DNA of 64,000 nucleotides from Pedobacter polaris (lineage in GTDB: Bacteria > Bacteroidota > Bacteroidia > Sphingobacteriales > Sphingobacteriaceae), in the NCBI RefSeq assembly GCF_005116505.1, contig NZ_SWBR01000001.1, positions 434,001-498,000 on the forward strand, written 5' to 3'. Numbering within the stretch: the first letter of the stretch is position 1; each line of letters opens with the position of its first letter. The notes beneath the pieces were generated by a model, which made no database searches, was not told the DNA's origin, and saw only the letters and a list, made by a program, of their open reading frames with translations. A program made the position numbers and the translations under genes. Of the stretch, positions 54,671 through 62,715 are shown one piece after another.

Positions 54671-55528
54671 ATGAAACTTACACTTGGCTTTTCCCCTTGT
54701 CCAAACGATACTTTTATTTTCGACGCCCTAATTCATGGTAAAATTGATACTGAAGGTTTATCGTTCGCTGTTTCTTTTGACGATGTAGAAACACTGAATC
54801 AAAAGGCAATGCGTGGGGAATTAGACATTACCAAATTGAGTTTCCATGCTTTTGCTTATGTAGTTGAAAAATATGCACTCTTAAATGCTGGTAGTGCTTT
54901 AGGCTTTGGCGTTGGGCCACTATTAATCTGCAAAAAGGAAAACATCGATAAAATTAGCGCTCAACTCTTAAATCCAAACCCTCAACTTAAAGTAGGTATT
55001 CCAGGCAAATACACAACTGCTAACTTTTTGCTAGGTGTTGCTTATCCTCAATTAACCAGTAAAAAAGAGATGGTGTTTTCTGAAATTGAAAATGCCTTGT
55101 TAAATGAAGAAATCGATTTAGGTTTAATCATCCATGAGAATCGTTTTACTTACCAGGATAAGGGCTTACATAAAGTTGTTGACCTAGGAAGTTATTGGGA
55201 AGAACTAACAGGCTGTGCTATTCCTTTGGGTGGTATAGTTATCAATAGAAAGTTACCAGTGGAGGTTCAACAGAAAGTAAATCGATTGGTACGAAAGTCT
55301 GTTGAATTTGCTTTTGCAAACCCAAAATCTGGTTTAGATTTTATTAAGGAACATGCTCAAGAAATGGATGAAGCTGTAATGTACAAACACATAGAGTTGT
55401 ACGTTAACAAATATTCTATTGATTTAGGAGAAGAAGGTAAAAAAGCAATTGATACCTTATTTGATATGGCAACTAAAAATAAAGTCATTCCTAATTTCAA
55501 AGAAGATTTATACGTTCGTTATAGTTAA
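54671..55528 (+). CDS. mqnD: 1,4-dihydroxy-6-naphthoate synthase
   Basis: Converts cyclic dehypoxanthinyl futalosine to 1,4-dihydroxy-6-naphthoate for menaquinone. The periplasmic-binding-protein fold begins LGFSPCPNDTFIFDALIHGK, the family signature, with 'DDVETLNQKAMRGELDITKLSFHAFAYV' and 'LNAGSALGFGVGPLLICK', and a conserved His in 'GLIIHENRFTYQDKGL'. Length 285 is standard. Operon with mqnB. Confidence 0.94.
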   Translation: MKLTLGFSPCPNDTFIFDALIHGKIDTEGLSFAVSFDDVETLNQKAMRGELDITKLSFHAFAYVVEKYALLNAGSALGFGVGPLLICKKENIDKISAQLLNPNPQLKVGIPGKYTTANFLLGVAYPQLTSKKEMVFSEIENALLNEEIDLGLIIHENRFTYQDKGLHKVVDLGSYWEELTGCAIPLGGIVINRKLPVEVQQKVNRLVRKSVEFAFANPKSGLDFIKEHAQEMDEAVMYKHIELYVNKYSIDLGEEGKKAIDTLFDMATKNKVIPNFKEDLYVRYS

Positions 55529-55659
55529 TTTTTCTACTTCAGTTTTAACATTGCCGATATATGCAAAGGCTGCGGCCTTCTCTGCCTAATATGCTTGTTG
55601 CAAAAGTTTATTAAAGCAGGATGATTAATTTTCAACACGTCTCAATTAAATGGCATCTT

Positions 55660-56040
55660 TTATTGTGAGCAAGGTCCGTCGGGAATTTGTTTGCTAATTT
55701 TTAGCAACTTTGTTACCACCATTGTAGAGTCGTAATCGCCATTAACAGCAGTTGTATCTGATTTCACAAAATGACTTTCCACTTCAATATAAACTGGGGT
55801 ATATGGCTTCTCGAAACCTAGGTCACTATAAGCAAGCTCTAATGTTTTAGCGCTGTCTATAACCCAATATTCTCTACTATCTTCACAATTAGTGAAAGAT
55901 TTCACCTCAGGCCCAAAGCTATAAAGACCTTTTACTACAACAGGCTTATTGTTGTCGTCAGTTTTTTTATCGTCATTGCAAGCCGATAACATAAGCATAG
56001 CTGCAAATAAGGTAAAGATTGATTTTTTATAGCTATTCAT
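55660..56040 (-). CDS. small lipoprotein, NlpE-OB-like pattern
   Basis: A 126-aa lipoprotein: signal ending MLMLSAC (Cys at 21), an Asp/Lys-rich linker, then about 90 residues with 'SFTNCEDSREYWVIDSAKTLELAYSDL' and 'YTPVYIEVESHFV', ending 'LLKISKQIPDGPC'. A Cys at each end of the domain could pair. The layout resembles the C-terminal OB-like domain of NlpE-type lipoproteins, but identity is low and this is tentative. It starts 2 bases after the permease stop, so it is co-transcribed with a LolC/E-like gene, fitting a lipoprotein-transport context. Confidence 0.75.
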   Translation of the reverse strand: MNSYKKSIFTLFAAMLMLSACNDDKKTDDNNKPVVVKGLYSFGPEVKSFTNCEDSREYWVIDSAKTLELAYSDLGFEKPYTPVYIEVESHFVKSDTTAVNGDYDSTMVVTKLLKISKQIPDGPCSQ

Positions 56041-56042
56041 AA

Positions 56043-57275
56043 TTAAAGATCTTTATTTAGATGGTCTATTTTCTTTACACTTAAATTTGATGCCAAAGCT
56101 GAAGCGATGAGAGAAAAAATACTAACTGTTACGAAAACGAGTATAAAATCTTGCCATTTTAAAGCTATGGGATAGGCATTGGAGATTAATAAATTAGATT
56201 CGCCCATCTTAAACCAGCCATAACGTTGTTGCAATAAACAGAAAACAAATCCTATTATTAATCCAAATATACAACCTGCTAGCGTTATCATCATGCCTTC
56301 TACCAAAAATATTCTTTTGATTAATTTTTTCCCTGCTCCTAGACTATGTAGAATTGAGATATCTTTTAATTTATCTATTACAAGCATAGTTAGGGAACCG
56401 ATGATATTAAATATAGCAATAATTAAAATGAAGGTTAGAATGATGTAAACCATCCATTTCTCTGATCCTAAAACATTATACAATGCTTGATTTTGCTGAA
56501 TTCTGTTCTTAACCACAAAATTAGTTCCTAATGTCTTACCAATTTCATCCTTAAGCTTTTCTGCGTCTATCCCATCGTTTACATTTATCTCAATAGCAGA
56601 CACATTTTTCTCTTCACCTAAAAGTTGTCGAGCAAATTCAATTGGCACAATTACAATATTATCAAACTCTTGCTGCACTTCAAATACTCCAGAAGGAGGA
56701 ATATTTAGGACAGTAAAGTCGTCCATCGGATTTATTGAACTTGCTTGAACTCCCTTTTTTGGAGAATAAATTTGCAACTGCTCAAAAGGATCTGCAGAAT
56801 TTACACCTAAGTAAGCTTGCAGTGCAGAGCCAATAACCGCAGCCGGGCCATTCTTATTCTGTAAAATAAAATGACCTTCAATAATAATGGTATCTAAAGA
56901 TTGGTTTTTAACGAAATCTTTACTTACGCCTTTAACCATTGCAGGCATTTGTTTATTGTTATACCAAATTAAGGCATTTTCTGAGAGTACTTCTGTAAAT
57001 GAATAAACAGACTTGTTTGTTCTCAGTTCATTAAAATATACCGTATTAGGGTTAAATGTTTTGCCTTGTAAAGGCTGAATAATGATTTGAGGAGTAATGG
57101 TATTAAACATTTTGAGTACCACCTCTTCAAAGCCATTAAATACTGATAAGATGATGATTAAAGCCGTACTCCCAACAAAAACACCTAGCATAGAAATTGC
57201 CGAAATGATATTGATAGCATTAGTTGATTTCTTTGCAAAAAGATATCTTTTGGCGATGTAAAGTGCAGTATTCAC
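56043..57275 (-). CDS. LolC/LolE-family ABC transporter permease
   Basis: Inner-membrane permease with one N-terminal TM (about 20–45), a large periplasmic domain (about 46–270) and three C-terminal TMs in an FtsX-type domain ('MVYIILTFILIIAIFNIIGSLTMLVIDKLKDISILHSLGAGKKLIKRIFL'). Start 'MNTALYIAKRYLFAKKSTNAINIISAISMLGVFVGSTALII' is typical of LolC/E-like proteins that help extract lipoproteins for transport to the outer membrane. No ATPase (LolD) gene is adjacent. Length 410 is normal. Confidence 0.9.
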   Translation of the reverse strand: MNTALYIAKRYLFAKKSTNAINIISAISMLGVFVGSTALIIILSVFNGFEEVVLKMFNTITPQIIIQPLQGKTFNPNTVYFNELRTNKSVYSFTEVLSENALIWYNNKQMPAMVKGVSKDFVKNQSLDTIIIEGHFILQNKNGPAAVIGSALQAYLGVNSADPFEQLQIYSPKKGVQASSINPMDDFTVLNIPPSGVFEVQQEFDNIVIVPIEFARQLLGEEKNVSAIEINVNDGIDAEKLKDEIGKTLGTNFVVKNRIQQNQALYNVLGSEKWMVYIILTFILIIAIFNIIGSLTMLVIDKLKDISILHSLGAGKKLIKRIFLVEGMMITLAGCIFGLIIGFVFCLLQQRYGWFKMGESNLLISNAYPIALKWQDFILVFVTVSIFSLIASALASNLSVKKIDHLNKDL

Positions 57276-57347
57276 GCTATAAAGATAGGGAAAATGTAAG
57301 AGCTAAACTGAAGATGGTGTTAAAACATCAATCTAAACGTTCTTCAT

Positions 57348-57986
57348 CTACGTTAAAAAAGGATTATTTATTTTCTCAAAACCGATGGTTGTAGAAGACC
57401 CATGACCTGGAAGGACTTCGCAGTCATCTGGCAAATTAAATACCTTCTCTTTGATACTGTTGATCAATTGTTGATGATTTCCGCCAGGTAGATCTGTTCT
57501 ACCTATGCTACGGTAAAATAAAACATCTCCTCCAATTAAAAAATTCTCATCTTTTGCATAAAAGCATAAATGAGCTGGTGAATGTCCAGGTGCAAAAACC
57601 AATTCTAATTTACTATTGCCAAAAGTAATAACCCCTGTTTCTTCTAAAAAAATTTCAGGTTCTGGAGAAAGTTCATAATGCATGCCCATTTGTGGCGCAT
57701 AACCTGCTACTGCTTGCAAAATGTACAATTCTCCTTTATGAAATTGAGGCTTTAAAGACCAATTGTCAAAAACAAATTTATTACCTAAAACATGATCAAT
57801 ATGGCAATGTGTATTTAGTAAAAGTTCTGGCTTAAGCTGATTTTCTTTAATGAAGTTTACCAACTGATTTTGCTCAGCTCCATCATACATGCCTGGATCT
57901 ATAATTACACATGCCCCAGTTTCATCATATAAAACGTAAGTATTTTCTTGGTAGGGATTGAAGGTAAATTTCTTGAGACTGATCAT
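57348..57986 (-). CDS. MBL-fold metallohydrolase (glyoxalase II-like)
   Basis: Metallo-beta-lactamase-fold hydrolase of 212 aa. Metal motif 'LLNTHCHIDHVLGNKF' (HxHxDH, about 58–63), 'LVFAPGHSPAHLCFY' (third His), 'IGGDVLFYRSIGRTDLPGG' (bridging Asp) and 'LPGHGSSTTIG' (last His). This short form is usual for YcbL-like enzymes, hydrolysing thioesters such as S-lactoylglutathione analogues, but the substrate is open. Confidence 0.92.
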   Translation of the reverse strand: MISLKKFTFNPYQENTYVLYDETGACVIIDPGMYDGAEQNQLVNFIKENQLKPELLLNTHCHIDHVLGNKFVFDNWSLKPQFHKGELYILQAVAGYAPQMGMHYELSPEPEIFLEETGVITFGNSKLELVFAPGHSPAHLCFYAKDENFLIGGDVLFYRSIGRTDLPGGNHQQLINSIKEKVFNLPDDCEVLPGHGSSTTIGFEKINNPFLT

Positions 57987-58068
57987 AGACTATGGTTATA
58001 AATAACGGTTTAAACGACTGTAATATTAAAAGTAAAACAATTTCGGAATTTAACAATTGGCGAGCTCA

Positions 58069-58656
58069 TTAATTCTTCCACCTAAAAGTTTCAATTAATC
58101 TGTCTATGTCTTTTTTAATAAATTTAACAACAGGCTGAATAGAATCGTACTGTGGGCGTTCATTAAAATACAAAGCGCCACGGAAATAATGTTTAGCACT
58201 ATCTGTTAAAAAAAACTGAACTGATGATGCTGTATTTCCCTCAATAGCATAATAAATTCCATATACTTTCTTATCAGGATAATTAATTACTTTTTGATCG
58301 ATTGAACTTGCCTTAATGGTATGTTTCATAGCCAACTCTCTTGCCAATTCTGTCATTTTATTATATCCCTTAGCCGAAAAAACGCCATGATACGTAAGAT
58401 GGAGCTGGCCGTTAAATTGCGGAAAATTTAAATTATTCCAACATGGCTGTGCATTTTTATCACTATCGATAACCATTTGAGCATAAACTGGGTATTCAAA
58501 TGTAAAAGGACAAGCTGAATTGTAAGTTTGATATGCTTTTTTAGGGAATTTTATTCTAAAATATCCTTTTGGCTTTGGAGCAAATGTGTTTTCACTTGTA
58601 CAGGAAGCAATAGCAATTATAATAAAAGCAGCCAAAAGAATAATAAATCTTCTCAT
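58069..58656 (-). CDS. gldD: gliding motility lipoprotein GldD
   Basis: Lipoprotein of the Bacteroidota gliding and type IX secretion-linked set. The start at 58656 gives the signal MRRFIILLAAFIIIAIASC (Cys at 19); upstream codons to 58719 come from a non-coding repeat area. GldD hallmark 'PKPKGYFRIKFPKKAYQTYNSACPFTFEYP' follows, then 'PCWNNLNFPQFNGQLHLTYH'. Length 195 is typical. GldD is found in gliding and non-gliding Bacteroidota, so motility is not proven. Neighbouring gld genes are absent. Confidence 0.92.
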   Translation of the reverse strand: MRRFIILLAAFIIIAIASCTSENTFAPKPKGYFRIKFPKKAYQTYNSACPFTFEYPVYAQMVIDSDKNAQPCWNNLNFPQFNGQLHLTYHGVFSAKGYNKMTELARELAMKHTIKASSIDQKVINYPDKKVYGIYYAIEGNTASSVQFFLTDSAKHYFRGALYFNERPQYDSIQPVVKFIKKDIDRLIETFRWKN

Positions 58657-58713
58657 CTGTATGATTGATATCTTAAAATAAAATACTTCTTTAATATTCT
58701 CTATAAACCTTCC

Positions 58714-58779
58714 CGTCATGCTGAATTCATTTCAGCATTTTTCCTGCTACAAAGACCCTGAAATAAATTCAGAGTGACG
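58714..58779. repeat. palindromic intergenic repeat (gldD–aroE gap)
   Basis: The left arm begins CGTCATGCTGAATTCATTTC; the right arm ends AAATTCAGAGTGACG. The arms are imperfect inverted copies with CGTCA termini. This form of short repeat (CGTCA-CTGAA-TTTATTTCAG) is widespread in Bacteroidota genomes. Confidence 0.75.
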
Positions 58780-58790
58780 TATCTGATGCA

Positions 58791-59534
58791 TTACGAATTC
58801 CAAATATACCAAGAACGTTCTGCCTGTAAGTATAACATCTCTAATCCGTTTTTAATTTTAGCTCCCTGCTCTTTTGCTTTAGCTAAAAATACCGTTTCTT
58901 CTGGATTATATACTAAATCATACACCAAATGTTGAGGCGTTAAGTACTGGTATGGAAATACTGGATATGAGTTTAAATTTGGCAACATTCCAAGTGGTGT
59001 AGTATTGATCAATAATTTATATTCATCTAACAACTCTTCATTAATTGCAGAATATAAAATTGCATTTTCTACTGGATTTCTAACCACTACTAAATAAGGA
59101 ATTTGCAATTGCTTTAATACATACTTTACTGCTTTGGCGGCTCCTCCGTCTCCAAATATCAATGCTTTTTGATGTTGTTTTTCTAATAATGGTTTTAGCG
59201 ATTCAGCAAAACCATAAGCATCAGTATTGTATCCTTTAAGAAAAGGCACTTTACCTTTTTGCTGAATTGAAATACAATTTACAGCACCAATTTCTTTAGC
59301 AGCAACATCAATCTCATTTAAAAAAGGGATTACATTTAATTTGTGTGGTATAGTAACATTTAACCCACAGAGTGATGGTCTTTTTGCAATTAACTCCACC
59401 ATTTCATCAGCTCTTTCTATCGGTAATAATTCATATTTACAATCAGTAATTTGTTCTTTCGTAAACTTTTCTGAAAAGAATTTTTTTGAAAATGAATGTG
59501 ATAATGGAAAGCCAATTAATCCGAATGTTCTCAT
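58791..59534 (-). CDS. aroE: shikimate dehydrogenase
   Basis: NADPH-dependent reduction of 3-dehydroshikimate in aromatic amino acid synthesis. 'MRTFGLIGFPLSHSFSKKFFSEKF' is the shikimate-binding start, 'GLNVTIPHKLNVIPFL' carries the catalytic Lys, and 'ALIFGDGGAAKAVKYVL' is the nucleotide loop; 'LINTTPLGMLPN' and the C-terminal 'GLEMLYLQAERSWYIW' complete the set. Length 247 is normal. Flanked on both sides by palindromic repeats. Confidence 0.96.
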   Translation of the reverse strand: MRTFGLIGFPLSHSFSKKFFSEKFTKEQITDCKYELLPIERADEMVELIAKRPSLCGLNVTIPHKLNVIPFLNEIDVAAKEIGAVNCISIQQKGKVPFLKGYNTDAYGFAESLKPLLEKQHQKALIFGDGGAAKAVKYVLKQLQIPYLVVVRNPVENAILYSAINEELLDEYKLLINTTPLGMLPNLNSYPVFPYQYLTPQHLVYDLVYNPEETVFLAKAKEQGAKIKNGLEMLYLQAERSWYIWNS

Positions 59535-59546
59535 AGTAAATTATTG

Positions 59547-59621
59547 CATCATTGTGAGGAGTAAACGACGAAGCAATCCTTCTTGTTAAAAAGATTGCTT
59601 CGCTACGCTCGCAATGACGAG
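59547..59621. repeat. palindromic intergenic repeat (aroE–comA gap)
   Basis: The left arm contains ATTGTGAGGAGTAAACGACG then AAGCAATC; the right arm contains GATTGCTTCGCTACGCTCGC then AATGACGAG. The arms are inverted versions of the common REP sequence 'GTCATTGCGAG...CGAAGCAATC'. Confidence 0.8.
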
Positions 59622-59631
59622 TGTTATATAT

Positions 59632-60399
59632 TTATTTTCCTTTGTTTAAGAAATAATCAAAAGTATCTCCTCTTAACCCTAAACGAATGGTTTCTAAAGG
59701 AATAACTTCTGCAGGTGCAATGTTACCTAAATTTACATTTGTACCTATTAACTTAATAAACCAAACCTGTTGTTCTTTTTGTGGTGCTTCCCAAATAATG
59801 GTTTCTTCTGGTATTTGAGTTAAAATCTCATCTACTAACCCTTCTCTCACCTCACCTGTACCACGATAAATACCAACATTTCCACCTTCACGGGCTTCTG
59901 CAATTACCTTCCAAGAACCCGCTTCTATTTCTGCTTTCATTAAAGCAATCCATTTATACGGTGCAAATATTTTAGCGGCATCTTTAGAGCCTACTTCAGA
60001 AATCACAGTTACTTGGGTTGATAATTTTCGGATAAATTCACATTTTTGATCATGTTCAATATCCATAGAGCCATCAGAAACTTCAGCATATTCCATCCCA
60101 AATTCTTCTAAAACTCTACGGTAATCATCAAACTGATTACGAATGGCAAAAGCCTCAAATAATGTTCCGCCAAAATATGTTGGTATGCCTGCACTGCGAT
60201 AAAGTGCTAATTTTTCTTTCAAATTAGGCGTTACATATGATGTAGCCCAACCTAATTTAACAATATCTGTATGTACGCCTGCTACCTCGATAAAATCTTC
60301 AACTTGTCTAAGGCTCAGGCCTTTATCCATCACCATCGTTAAACCACTTTGACGAGGTTTTGCAGGACGCTCTGGAATATCATTTAATTTGTAATTCAT
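59632..60399 (-). CDS. phosphosulfolactate synthase (ComA family)
   Basis: TIM-barrel enzyme that adds sulfite to phosphoenolpyruvate to give phosphosulfolactate in archaea. Family features: 'RQSGLTMVMDKGLSLRQVEDFIEVAGVHTDIVKLGWATSY', 'YFGGTLFEAFAIRNQ', 'VSDGSMDIEH', 'VISEVGSKD' and 'LGRGDTFDYF'-type end (here LRGDTFDYF). Length 255 is standard. In Bacteroidota the same product could feed sulfonolipid synthesis via cysteate; this is inference, and no cysteate or sulfonolipid gene lies in the window. The TPR gene is 66 bases downstream on the same strand. Confidence 0.87.
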   Translation of the reverse strand: MNYKLNDIPERPAKPRQSGLTMVMDKGLSLRQVEDFIEVAGVHTDIVKLGWATSYVTPNLKEKLALYRSAGIPTYFGGTLFEAFAIRNQFDDYRRVLEEFGMEYAEVSDGSMDIEHDQKCEFIRKLSTQVTVISEVGSKDAAKIFAPYKWIALMKAEIEAGSWKVIAEAREGGNVGIYRGTGEVREGLVDEILTQIPEETIIWEAPQKEQQVWFIKLIGTNVNLGNIAPAEVIPLETIRLGLRGDTFDYFLNKGK

Positions 60400-60465
60400 A
60401 TAGGATGCAAAGGTTAAAAAAACTCTGCTATTTTTTAAATTTTAGTTATAAATGCGTGATATCAC

Positions 60466-61869
60466 TTATTTAATGTACCTGTTAATTACATCAATAATTA
60501 GTCCGTTATCTTGTAATTGAGGTAAATATTCGAAAAGGATGTAATGCTTTTCTGGATCGGTAACTAAAGCTGTTTCTAAATAGGCAAGTGCATCATTTGT
60601 TTGCCCTAATGCAAATAAATAAGCTACCATTCTATAATACAATTCTGCGGCATCTGGATTGTTTTTAATCGCATCGGCCATTGTTTCAGAAGCCTCTATC
60701 AATTTTCCTTGTTCATATAATACGGTAGAAAAATCTAACCATGCCTCTATATCCAAAGGATTATACTCTAAAACTTTATAATAAGCTTCAACAGATTCTT
60801 CGATTTGACCAAGCTTGTAATAAGCATCAGCCATTGCAAACCAGAAGTCTGGATTTTCTTCGTCTAATTCTAAAGCTTTTTTATAAAAATGTAAAGATTC
60901 AAAAAATCGTTCTTCAAAATTCAAAGTAACACCAATTCCAAACCAGGCATCAGCCATTTTAGAATCCATTTTTACTGATTTTTTATAGTAAGAACGTGCT
61001 TCATCCATTTTTTCAAGCTTCTCATAGCATTCACCTATGGCACAATAAGTATCAGCATTAGGTGGTTCGTACTCAAAAGTTTGTTTGTAAACGTCAATTG
61101 CTTCTTGGTATTTATCTAATTGTACCAAAGCATTGCCTTTGTTATAATAAGCAGAAGCAAAGTTTTCTTTAATTAAAATAGCGTAGTCATAAGCATCGAT
61201 AGCTTTTTCGAACAAATCTAACTTATGATAAGAATTTGCCAAATTATACCATGCAGCGTAAGAATATGGATCATTGTCTATATATTCTTGGTAAAACTGA
61301 ATACTTTCTTCTTGTTTATCTAAAATATCATAACAAAAAGCTAATTCATACAAACCATCCTTATTTTCCATGTTTTGTTCTAAGCTTCGCTTGATGTAAA
61401 CAATTGCTGTTTCATAATCATGCATATTTTGATATACATAAGCCATCTGCAATAAAATCTCATCAGTAGTTTCTGCTAATCCTAAAGCTTTTTCAAAATT
61501 CTCTAAAGCTTCCGCATGACGATCCAAATTTTGATAGATATTACCACGCAAGACATAAATATCAGCTTCTGAGGCCTCTAACATTTCTGCTTTTTCTAAA
61601 GCAGCAAAAGCTTTATCTACTTGATTAGTAAATAGCAGTAATTGTGCCTGTTTAATTAAAAATACCGCAGCATAAGGGTGTTGATTTAAAGCATATTCTA
61701 CAACTTGTAATGCCTTAACTGGATCGTTCTTTTCTATGTAATTATCTATGATGTATTCAAATGCTTGCGCATCGAAAAAATATTGATCCTGGTTTCGGAT
61801 CATTTCTTCGTAACGTTCTACAGAGTGTTGCGCATCACTATTAAAACCAAATTCAAATTCTTCTTCCAT
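60466..61869 (-). CDS. tetratricopeptide repeat protein
   Basis: A 467-aa soluble protein with about twelve TPR units from residue 30 to the end (for example 'AYYNKGNALVQLDKYQEAIDVYKQTFEY' and 'PDFWFAMADAYYKLGQIEESVEAYYKVLEY'). The N-terminus MEEEFEFGFNSDAQHS is acidic and has no signal peptide, so it is cytoplasmic. Such proteins act as scaffolds; the partner is unknown. It follows comA after 66 bases and may be in one transcript. Confidence 0.9.
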   Translation of the reverse strand: MEEEFEFGFNSDAQHSVERYEEMIRNQDQYFFDAQAFEYIIDNYIEKNDPVKALQVVEYALNQHPYAAVFLIKQAQLLLFTNQVDKAFAALEKAEMLEASEADIYVLRGNIYQNLDRHAEALENFEKALGLAETTDEILLQMAYVYQNMHDYETAIVYIKRSLEQNMENKDGLYELAFCYDILDKQEESIQFYQEYIDNDPYSYAAWYNLANSYHKLDLFEKAIDAYDYAILIKENFASAYYNKGNALVQLDKYQEAIDVYKQTFEYEPPNADTYCAIGECYEKLEKMDEARSYYKKSVKMDSKMADAWFGIGVTLNFEERFFESLHFYKKALELDEENPDFWFAMADAYYKLGQIEESVEAYYKVLEYNPLDIEAWLDFSTVLYEQGKLIEASETMADAIKNNPDAAELYYRMVAYLFALGQTNDALAYLETALVTDPEKHYILFEYLPQLQDNGLIIDVINRYIK

Positions 61870-62114
61870 GTATTAAATATTTAAAGAACAACCCTATTAT
61901 TTTAAAATCCTTATAAGTTTAAATATTTATAAAGCGAGTAACGAAAATAATTTTCAACATACACACACTTAAATGAGGTAATTAACTAGTAATAAAAGAT
62001 TTAGAGGTGTTAGCTGAAGATGGCCGCTAGGCTTGTTAGTCTATAGAGATGTTGTTCTTTTTATTGTTTACAAAAATAGCATATATTTAAGTTAAAATCA
62101 GTAAAATTCACGTC

Positions 62115-62576
62115 ATGAAACAGATTTCCCTTTTATTACTACTTATTGTTTTAAGTTTTAACCAAAGCTTTGCACAAGCAAAAAGCGAAGAAGAAGCCGT
62201 AAAAGCAACAATTAATTTATTATTTGATGGCATGAGAAATGCTGATACAACAATGTTAAGAAAGGCTTTTGCAGGAAAAAATACCATGGAAACCATCGCA
62301 AAAACAAAAGATGGAAAATTTGTTGTGCGTACGGAAAACCTAAACAATTTTATTAAAAGTGTTGGAACACCTCATACCGAGAAATACGATGAAAGGATAG
62401 TTTTTACAAAAATTTTAATAGATGCCAACCTAGCTAGCGTTTGGACTGATTACAAGTTCTATGTTGGTGATAAGTTTAGTCATTGTGGAGTGAATTCATT
62501 TCAGCTTTTTAAAGGGGAAGATGGTTGGAAAATTATCTACCTTATCGATACCAGAAGGAAAGATAATTGTAATTAA
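62115..62576 (+). CDS. secreted NTF2-like / lumazine-binding-like protein
   Basis: A 153-aa exported protein with signal peptide MKQISLLLLLIVLSFNQSFAQ, then an NTF2/SnoaL-type cone fold: 'EEEAVKATINLLFDGMRNADTTMLRKAFAG', 'TENLNNFIKSVG', 'SVWTDYKFYVGDKFSHCGVNSFQLFKGEDGWKIIYLIDTRR'. This matches the putative lumazine-binding group in Bacteroidota. Catalytic role unknown. Confidence 0.85.
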   Translation: MKQISLLLLLIVLSFNQSFAQAKSEEEAVKATINLLFDGMRNADTTMLRKAFAGKNTMETIAKTKDGKFVVRTENLNNFIKSVGTPHTEKYDERIVFTKILIDANLASVWTDYKFYVGDKFSHCGVNSFQLFKGEDGWKIIYLIDTRRKDNCN

Positions 62577-62600
62577 ACTAGCTTCCTTATAAAATAAAGA

Positions 62601-62664
62601 AAGCCACAGATTCGTAGATTTCCTTCGACTACACTCAGGATGACACTCTTCGAATCTGTGGCTT
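62601..62664. repeat. nested palindromic repeat, probable terminator hairpin
   Basis: Perfect 14-base inverted arms AAGCCACAGATTCG/CGAATCTGTGGCTT enclose 36 bases containing a piece of another common repeat (CCTTCGACTACACTCAGGAT). It lies between the convergent NTF2-like and M1 genes. A second short palindrome, CTCCTAAGGAG, lies at 62694–62704. Confidence 0.72.
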
Positions 62665-62715
62665 AATTAATAACTCTGCTAGCAAAGCTGACACTCCTAA
62701 GGAGGAGAATTGGTT

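Noticed and set aside
60456..60465. Palindrome GTGATATCAC just after the TPR gene stop
   Set aside because: Short, AT-rich centre, no T-run and at a 3' end; no support as operator or terminator.
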